A DNA stretch of 64,000 nt from Sycon ciliatum. Taxonomy: Eukaryota; Porifera; Calcarea; Leucosolenida; Sycettidae. Under the pieces are notes generated by a model. That model saw nothing but the letters and a program-made list of their open reading frames with translations. It ran no database searches and was not told the DNA's origin. Every line of letters begins with the position of its first letter. Positions within the stretch are counted from its first letter, which is position 1. The stretch lies in assembly GCF_964019385.1 (NCBI RefSeq), contig NC_088649.1:21482435-21546434 (forward strand), read 5' to 3'. This document shows, piece by piece, positions 57,641-64,000 of the stretch. The position numbers and the translations under genes are program-made.

Positions 57641-60580
57641 TTTTGCCTGTATTTGTATTTGTATTTTTGTATTTATATCATTATCTCATGGCACGTCATG
57701 ATGACGGCCAGTAAAACTGAGACAGGGGTGAAAGCCAACCACAGCAGTAAAACAGATAAAAGAATACAAATAAAAAGCTAAGAAGGCAAAGGAGGAGACA
57801 AACCAGCAGGATGTCATGCAAATACAAGAAACCTATAATTGAGCAGAGATTAGGGCAACAACATTATCCATCGACGTGCTGGTCTTGGCCTGCGTTGGTA
57901 ACGTTGCCCAAAACACGTAGCCAGCAAAGATCGAGGATCTAGTGAATAGAGTGGATGAAGCGCGTGGGAGACTGAATGAGTTCCGGGTATTCCGTGATTC
58001 GGAGAACCAATTATAAGCCTGCATATGCAAGGGTATTTTATTTAGTAATATTTTATGTATGAGAACACAGGCGTGGTACTTATGTCGAGTGGAAAGGGTC
58101 TGATCTTTGCAATTTCGTACAGGCTAGCGGAGGGAAAGCGACGATCTTTGCTAAATAAGATTTTAAGGAGCATGCGGTTATGGGTTTCTACCTTGTTCTA
58201 TATGGCCCAGAATCTGCGAAAACCAGGCTTAGGGTGAAAATCATTTTTTTGAGAAAAATGATGTTTTGTAAAAAGGTTGTGTCGCGTGGACGATTGAGTG
58301 CAGTGAAGTGGAACCAAAGAGAATCTCGCTTGTTTGAAGAAGTAGCAGTCATGGCAGGAAGGGTTTCAGCAGTCAGGGAAGTCAAAGGGCTTCCGGTAGA
58401 GTATTCCCTGCTACTCCTCTACTCTAGTCACAATGAAGAGTTTTTTGAGCTGATCGAACGGATTCCATCTCCTACACTCTGCGCTAGCTGCTGCTTGCGG
58501 AAAATGGTGAAGAAATCGTCTCCAGTTAGAGTCGTGATGGCGATAGCGAGCCGGAGAACCTGGACGACATCGATCCAGCCCATCGAAGTACGGAGATACT
58601 AGCTGTTTCTGGGCCTCATGCAAAGGGAACACGCGCAGCGGAGCTCATACGTTTGCAGCAAGTTCACGAGGAAAATGGCTTGAAGCGCAGTGTGAAAACG
58701 GTTTTGAATTGAAGTCCTTGGCGATGAAGTGCTACTGAATGCCAGGCGAATGAGCGAGCAGATCGAGAGGCCCCCACTCGAGACTTTCCTCGCTGGACAG
58801 CTAGCTGCAAGGGATTGTACGGCGTGCTGATATTTCACTTGCTGGTCAGCACCAAGCAGATACTGCAGCACGCCAGCACACTAATATGCGCTTAATACTA
58901 TGAACAGCGGAACAGTTTGAAAAGGCTGTGTTCTTGCTTGTTTCTGAACAGGTGTACTAGATTCACCCTTCAAAAGGTGCCATCTCAACTGGAGTCAGGT
59001 TTCCTTGTGGTGTGTAGCGCCAGAGCATGCCAGTACATGTATTCAGCCCCAGAATGTGCTGAGTGCACTAGTGAGGAGCAAACAAAATTCATGCAGAACT
59101 GTGCATGGCCACTACAGTACAGCCTGCAGCACCAAGGGGCCACAACAAGCCTGCCCCCACATGCCTACCTTGTCATGTCACCTAAACAAAAATCATCCAT
59201 GTCTCTTCCTTCAGTCTGGTGGATCTCTCTTCATTTCTTTTCTGTGATAACAATTTTGTGTTTTTTTGGATTTTTTAACACAATACCCTGGTGTGTTTGA
59301 GATGCTTTTAATACCACTGTGAGTCGACCCACACCTGTAATATTTTGTTTCCTGACCCTCCATGCCCAATAGAAGCTGAAAATGGGAAAAAGTCATTTTG
59401 TGAAATTTCACCCTAAGCCTGGTTTTCGCAGATTCTGGGCCATATAGTACTTGGTCCGCATCAGCAATATTGTCGCTTATCTTTCGACAATTTGAACTTA
59501 GACTTTGGACATCAACCCGTGCACTTGAAGGGATAAAACTTGGTACGATGGAAGGTAAGGTATAGAATGACAACTAGCTACGAGGAATTGATTGTCCAAG
59601 GAAGGGTTCATGCTTTTTTCGGTCCTCCTCGTCGCTGCTCTCGACGCTGGTGACAAATATTTTGCTCGGGATCGACTCTCTTGCTTTTGCAAGCTCTTCT
59701 CTCTCCTCTCCGTTGCCTGTTTTTTTTCTAAAGAGAAGACGATCGTGACGGTCGCCTTCTCTATAGGAATTCGCGTGGGCAGCACGAGAGCTTGTGTGGT
59801 TCGAATCAGACGCCGTTCTTTGCAAGATTTTATTTTGAACGACGACGACGTTAACAGTACTTGCAAATCTTATTGTCGCGCTGAATACTCCGGGCGTTGA
59901 GCTGGAGGTAAGGGAGCTGCGATCTCAGCTTGAGGAGCGATCCCCGAGGTGAGCGATCTCGGCCGTTCAGCAAAATGGAGCTGATTCCGAGTGGCCGATT
60001 AATTTATTGTGGCTTGCGCTGCTCCTGCCTGCACAGCGTAACAAGATCATCTATTTTGATGCGGCGATGTATCAATCAAAATCACCGACCCGTCGTTCTC
60101 GAAATCCACTCTAAATCTAGCTAGACCTTTCAGGTACAAGTAAACTAACTACCGAACCAAAATTTGGATGAAATGGGCTGCCAAGTGAGCATTGGCGACA
60201 TGCTGAAAGATAAGCGACAATATCGCTGACGCAGACCAAGTAGTAGTTATGCCAGGCCAAGCGGTATCACAGTAGTCAAGTAAGGGCAATATATAGCAAC
60301 GATAAAATAAAGCATTTGCAACAGAAAGAGGAAGATGTCTACAGTGGGCTTGAAGAGCCCCGAGGATGCAGCTTGTGCGCTTGCAGACATACTGCACATG
60401 GGGTGACCACGACAATTGAAAGTCAATAACAACGCCAAGATGCTTATGCTCTTCAACAATACGAATAGCAACACTTGAAGAAGGAAAACAAAGTGGCGGG
60501 GAAGGGGGAGAAGGGAAAATGTTCATAGCTGCCGCACTGAAGATGGGTGAATGACAATAAAATTCCGATCGGGACAAAAA
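57641..60580 (-). pseudogene. LINE-F, 3' part, fragmented
   Basis: On the minus strand the RT C-terminus is seen at 60577-60215 (HKHLGVVIDFQLSWSPHV, LPLLDYCDTAWPGI) and the protein end at 58030-57833 (FSESRNTRNSFSLPRAS, FAGYVFWATLP). The 3' end has CATG ACGTGC CATG and an (AAATAC)n tail near 57641-57690. Between the parts lie a TA-flanked TIR element (58201-59444) and about 0.7 kb that I cannot assign. It interrupts the 3' flank of gene unit G. Confidence 0.7.
58201..59444. mobile_element. TIR element with TA flanks (Tc1/mariner-like)
   Basis: TATGGCCCAGAATCTGCG, continuing for 39 identical bp, is inverted at the right end. TA at 58199-58200 and 59445-59446 gives a dinucleotide duplication as in Tc1/mariner. 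The 1.24-kb interior has short frames that do not show a DDE transposase, so it is probably non-autonomous. Confidence 0.7.
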
Positions 60581-60609
60581 TCAGAAAATATATTTCATTT
60601 CTCGATCGC

Positions 60610-61085
60610 TGGCTTGTGTCATTTGTCACTACCCTCACGGCATCGAGGACGTTTGTGAACGTAATATAATTGTCAGATCAGCTTGAAACGACAGATTGTA
60701 GCGAGAAGAAGTGTTGTACTTGTTATAACCAATTACACATGAGAATAATAACCATTGGCATGAGAGGTCTCATCAGATTTACACGTGACTCACATTGACA
60801 GAAGGCAGAGGATGCAACACAGGTGGAAATGTCTTTGCTGTTAACACATAGATAGTGATTGTACCACCATAATTATGACGTATGAGATCAAAAGGGGACA
60901 GATATCACGGACATGAAATTGGAGAAAACTATACTTCATAAATTTGCGGCTTTGTGCTGTTTTAATCCATACACGCTTGGTCTTCTTGTGCTGGAGTTTT
61001 GGACATAATTGTCTGGTGGACTTTGCTGCAATCACATTGTAATCGTGGGTGACGTGCTAGCCGCGAGTTCTATCAGTGTGGAGGC
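60610..61085 (-). repeat. Duplicated 3' flank of gene G
   Basis: It matches 24310-25229 next to copy D (GGCATCGAGGACGTTTGTG, GGTGGAAATGTC, TTTGTGCTGTTTTAAT). Ribozyme element X1 is absent here, so this flank gives the unoccupied insertion site for X1. Confidence 0.75.
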
Positions 61086-62222
61086 TCACGGATTGTCTAG
61101 CACTAAGTCCACTTTGGACTGGAGAACAGATACAAGCAAGGAGGCAACGATAAACGGCAACCGTGGGGAGGTAGTCTTCCTACTCCGCGCATCATTCACA
61201 ACAACTAGTGTTAATTGTTTCAGCACAGTCGATCGTACTTGTGAATTTGGTCCGCGAAGACCACGACATGAAGCCAACACTTTGTTCGACTTGCTCACTT
61301 GGTTCCTGCGCCGGACGAATTCTTTCATTTTCTTGAACAGTGTGTATACGTGGCGTTGTAAAGCAGCTGGATGTGCCATTAGCGCTAGAAGTTTAGTGTG
61401 TAAATATGACGACAGGTAGCAATGCTTGTCCTTGCGTCTGTCTACTATACCGAACAGGAATGTTCGTGCTTTTTCGAACATGACGGGAATGAGCAACTTG
61501 AATAGCTTCGAGCTGATAACCTGTAGAGAATCAATACATTTGTCATCTACATCCCATCTCCCTCGTTCTGCAAGGAGAAGACGCGCTCTTTCCAGTTCCG
61601 GCTCCCAGCATCCAAAGCCAGTCTGGCTTTCGTCCATTGAGGTTTGATTTGGTCTCTGAGGATGTGTCACGAAGAACAAGAGCGTCTTAGACACAACTAA
61701 CAACTTGCAAGCCTCGGTGCTACTGGAGTTCCCGCAGTAATCCTGAGAGGACACTTGCTTCAGGTTGCACCTTTCTATGATGTTTCGGGAATGGTGGACC
61801 GTGGCATTTAAATTTTGACTTGATTTCAGCACATCGAATATGGTGTGCAGCTCTGGACGACTTAGAAGCCGTTCCTTTAACGCCTGAACTCGAAATACGG
61901 TGAAGGTTAGTAGTGCACAACCGACATTCTCCTTCCAATGCCTCCCTCGGTCAACAATGTGCCTACAGCTCTTTATCTCCTTGCGCATTACTGCGTCAAA
62001 GAGAACCATAATGCTTTCGCCCATCTCCGTAACGAAGCAAGTATTGTTTGCAGGATTGCGGGCCGATGATAGCTGTGAAACGCCGCAAAGGCGCTTTGTC
62101 AAATCAACCGACTTCTGCAACCCCGAGGGAGCAATACTTCTGCTGGTGTACTTGGTAATGCATTGTACATGTCCACCAATACTGGACATTACCAGTACGT
62201 ACACAGCGATCAGCCTAAGCAT
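61086..62222 (-). CDS. 10-Cys secreted protein, gene G (intact, 378 aa)
   Basis: I do not recognise the family. The ATG at 62222 (MLRLIAVYVLVMSS) is preferred over one at 62243, because all paralogues start here and the TATA box lies about 65-70 bp upstream. A signal-like leader covers residues about 1-19. The ten conserved cysteines are at 46, 62, 86, 102, 152, 163, 172, 205, 229 and 319, spaced exactly as in gene B (49 to 322). C21 and C268 are extra. Landmarks are LTKRLC, RCNLKQVSSQDYC, ACKLL, FGCWEP and DVDDKC. Sequons include NAT, NSS and NQT. The C-terminal third is basic (KKMKEFVRRRNQ) and ends with a hydrophobic stretch near 356-368. Intronless and unbroken. Copies D and H are its closest relatives. 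Confidence 0.87.
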   Translation of the reverse strand: MLRLIAVYVLVMSSIGGHVQCITKYTSRSIAPSGLQKSVDLTKRLCGVSQLSSARNPANNTCFVTEMGESIMVLFDAVMRKEIKSCRHIVDRGRHWKENVGCALLTFTVFRVQALKERLLSRPELHTIFDVLKSSQNLNATVHHSRNIIERCNLKQVSSQDYCGNSSSTEACKLLVVSKTLLFFVTHPQRPNQTSMDESQTGFGCWEPELERARLLLAERGRWDVDDKCIDSLQVISSKLFKLLIPVMFEKARTFLFGIVDRRKDKHCYLSSYLHTKLLALMAHPAALQRHVYTLFKKMKEFVRRRNQVSKSNKVLASCRGLRGPNSQVRSTVLKQLTLVVVNDARSRKTTSPRLPFIVASLLVSVLQSKVDLVLDNP

Positions 62223-62285
62223 TGTCTTCTCTGTTGTTCGCAAAGACGCTTACTACACCTTATTGCTGGTGATAAAAGCATTCGC

Positions 62286-62294
62286 CTTTATATG
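62286..62294 (-). promoter_or_regulatory. TATA box of gene G
   Basis: On the minus strand GCATATAAAGGCGAATG, the same as for copies D and H, at 65-70 bp before the ATG. Confidence 0.72.
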
Positions 62295-62299
62295 CAAGA

Positions 62300-63120
62300 A
62301 AGTGGTTGCCTGGTCACTGCGATGGAGCGGAGTAGGTAAGACATGCGGGTAGCTCGTAACTATTCTGCAAGTCCACTGACTTTACCGCGTGCCCTAGTGG
62401 TCCAGTGAACTGACAGCCTTCCCCAGCAACACCTTTCTTGCTTAAAATTTAATTAATCTTAACCAGAGGGCAATTTTCCATCTTGTTTCTCATTTTACCT
62501 TGAGGTCAGGAAGAATGGAAATTGATCACGTCGTCTTCACACAGATGCCGCCGGCATTGAGGAACATTTTTGCTTGTATAGTAAGTGCGTGTGTGCTTGT
62601 GTGTATGTGTTTACGCGTGTGTGTGTTTGTGTGTGGCCGTACTGGGATCGTGCTTTCGGCCAGTGTGTACTAGTATGTGTGTGCACGTGTGAATTTCCGT
62701 TTGTGTTCCTTTTCTACAATCGGAACACACTTGTAAATTAGCTCTGTTGTTAAAATGGTATATAGCTGTTGCTGGGACCTAATATCAAGTTCTCTAGCAG
62801 TCGCAAATTAGCTTTGTTGTTACACGGTTGCACAGCGTCAGTGCTGCGACAGTGTACTTCCTTGTACCGTTGTTTTCATTGAAAAGGCAACGAGAGAAGA
62901 GTTATGCCTAACACTGTATTGCACAATGGATGTACACGAGTCATTCGGCCACGGCAGACAGAGATACAGTTTGTGAAAGAAAGAGATCTTTTACTTTTGC
63001 AAAACTTTGAAGCTCCATTGTAGCCTTTTCAGTTGTCATCGTTTCACTTCACCTGAGTTCCGCGAACTACGAGCAGTCCGTGGCTACGCCACGTACTCCG
63101 ATTGTTCCCAATTTTTAAAT
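62300..63120 (-). repeat. Duplicated upstream flank of gene G
   Basis: Present inverted and almost unchanged at 33650-34470 and more diverged at 26820-27600. It includes a GT-rich tract (62585-62690). It ends at about 63120, just after the segment CGTGGCTACGCCACGTACTC. Confidence 0.85.
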
Positions 63121-64000
63121 TTAGAAAAGCGATCCTGTCAGCTTTTCTACTTCGAAGTATTATTGTGTTCACATGGCGCTACCTAACGACACCGCTTTTC
63201 AGACACGCGTCTACGTAGCTACGTAAGTTTCTACGTAAGATGCTCGGTACCTGGTCCTCGACCTGGACCAGGGAGCTACTCCATGGCTCCTACCATCGCG
63301 CGGCCTACTGGCCGCATGCGTGTGCATTGCAGACTTTTTGTTGTTGCCTTTTCGGTTGTGCATGCACGACGAAATTCCTTCTTTTTGTTGTTGTATACTT
63401 TATTTATAGTGGAAATCAAAAGAGGCAAAATGCCTAATAACATTGGAACATTGGAACTCCTTGGAACTCCTTCTTGCATGAGCTGTTTCGGATATTTCGT
63501 CTCCTGGCCTGGCTTATTTCGTTTCGGCGCTGCTGAGACCTGCTTTCGCGGAATATTACTCAATGACAGGTGAGTTGACCAGTTCCCTTTGATTCATTTG
63601 CTTGTGTTGACTCTTTCATTTACGAAAAGTGTGCTGATTTTGGGCGGAATGCAATAAATAATGGAAAAGCTGACAGGATCTCCTTTCTCAATTTAGCTTT
63701 TCCGCTGCCGATGCCTCCTTTTACGGAATACTCAATGACAGCTGATCTCTGAGTTGACCAGTTTCCTTCGATTCATTTGCTTATACTCACCCTTTCATTT
63801 ACGGAAACGTGTGCTGATTTTATTCGGATTTAGATCCATTTTTATCTCTTTGCCCTGGCCTACAGTGTGCGAAGAACGCGAGTTCACCTTCTTGATGGTA
63901 AGGCTTATGTTGCTGATGAGGCTTAGATGTGTTGTCGAAATACTCATGTTCATTGTACATTGGTAATTTACAAGGAAGGCACTGGTCAGTGGTATACTAT
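63121..64000. other. No gene recognised; imperfect tandem repeat
   Basis: Two copies of a roughly 120-bp segment (about 63520-63650 and 63700-63830) share GGAATA-TACTCAATGACAG, GAGTTGACCAGTT and GATTCATTTGCTT. The first has a splice-donor-like CAG/GTGAGT at 63567-63573 and the second a splice-acceptor-like TTTCTCAATTTAG. It might be an exon duplication at the edge of a gene outside the window; I cannot support more. Confidence 0.35.

Noticed and set aside
63914..63955. CTGATGA with a later GAAA near the window end
   Set aside because: Stem II would need an 11-nt loop with three pairs, and no stem III or stem I pairing follows.

Overview
This window looks like animal nuclear DNA, probably from a marine invertebrate; the phylum cannot be fixed from the sequence. 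The evidence is the mix of APE-type LINEs, an R4/NeSL-like LINE, Penelope-like element (PLE) endonuclease pieces, a BEL/Pao fragment, TIR and MITE elements, long microsatellites, TATA-box promoters on intronless genes, and a 200-bp scaffold gap (30038-30237). There is no operon-like layout and no rRNA, CRISPR or housekeeping gene.

Host genes. The only convincing host genes belong to one unrecognised family of secreted, intronless proteins of about 378 aa. Two copies are open: gene B (9539-10675, -) and gene G (61086-62222, -). Both are 378 aa, and ten cysteines keep identical spacing. Copy D (25230-26719, -) is cut only by a 344-bp MITE. Copy C has a nonsense codon and a frameshift. A, E, F and I are remnants, and H is a promoter plus seven codons joined to LINE sequence. 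Each family unit carries several kb of duplicated flank, including a TATA box 65-95 bp before the ATG and a GT-rich upstream tract.

Hammerhead ribozymes. I find about ten type I hammerhead (HHR) motifs in three sequence-unrelated families. (1) Family R is retrozyme-like: two tandem 228-bp units at 47781-48183 (+), each with a complete HHR, and a single partial unit at 8868-8980 (-) with a compensatory stem II change. (2) Family X is a roughly 450-570 bp element with intact HHRs at 24690-24735 and 47542-47587 and degenerate ones at 28, 32 and 54 kb. (3) Four PLE remnants (48.2-52.7 kb) have HHR-like motifs downstream of the GIY-YIG endonuclease C-terminus, the best at 51275-51312. This is the most unusual signal in the window.

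Layout. 0.8-2.6 kb: TIR-like composite K1. 3.6 kb: BEL/Pao fragment. 4.3-6.5 kb: TTAA-flanked foldback element. 7.2-8.0 kb: TIR element. 8.2-12.2 kb: pseudogene A, a ribozyme element, gene B. 12.6-18.1 kb: composite K2 with LINE-A and two MITEs. 18.1-22 kb: copy C. 23.4-27.7 kb: unit D with ribozyme element X1. 28-31.8 kb: LINE fragments, copies E and F around the gap, a MITE. 32-37.6 kb: LINE-C, promoter duplicate H, LINE-B, LINE-E. 37.6-46.9 kb: a nest in which a 7,030-bp TTAA-flanked element (holding a second LINE-B, zinc-finger coding modules and huge CA arrays) sits in LINE-C, which sits in LINE-E. 47.2-52.7 kb: ribozyme elements and PLE remnants. 52.7-57.6 kb: repeats, copy I, LINE-H. 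57.6-63.1 kb: unit G, interrupted by LINE-F and a TA-flanked TIR element.

The LINEs, PLEs and MITEs are repeat history rather than a pathway. The units that may act today are genes B and G, the family promoters, and the ribozyme elements if they are transcribed.
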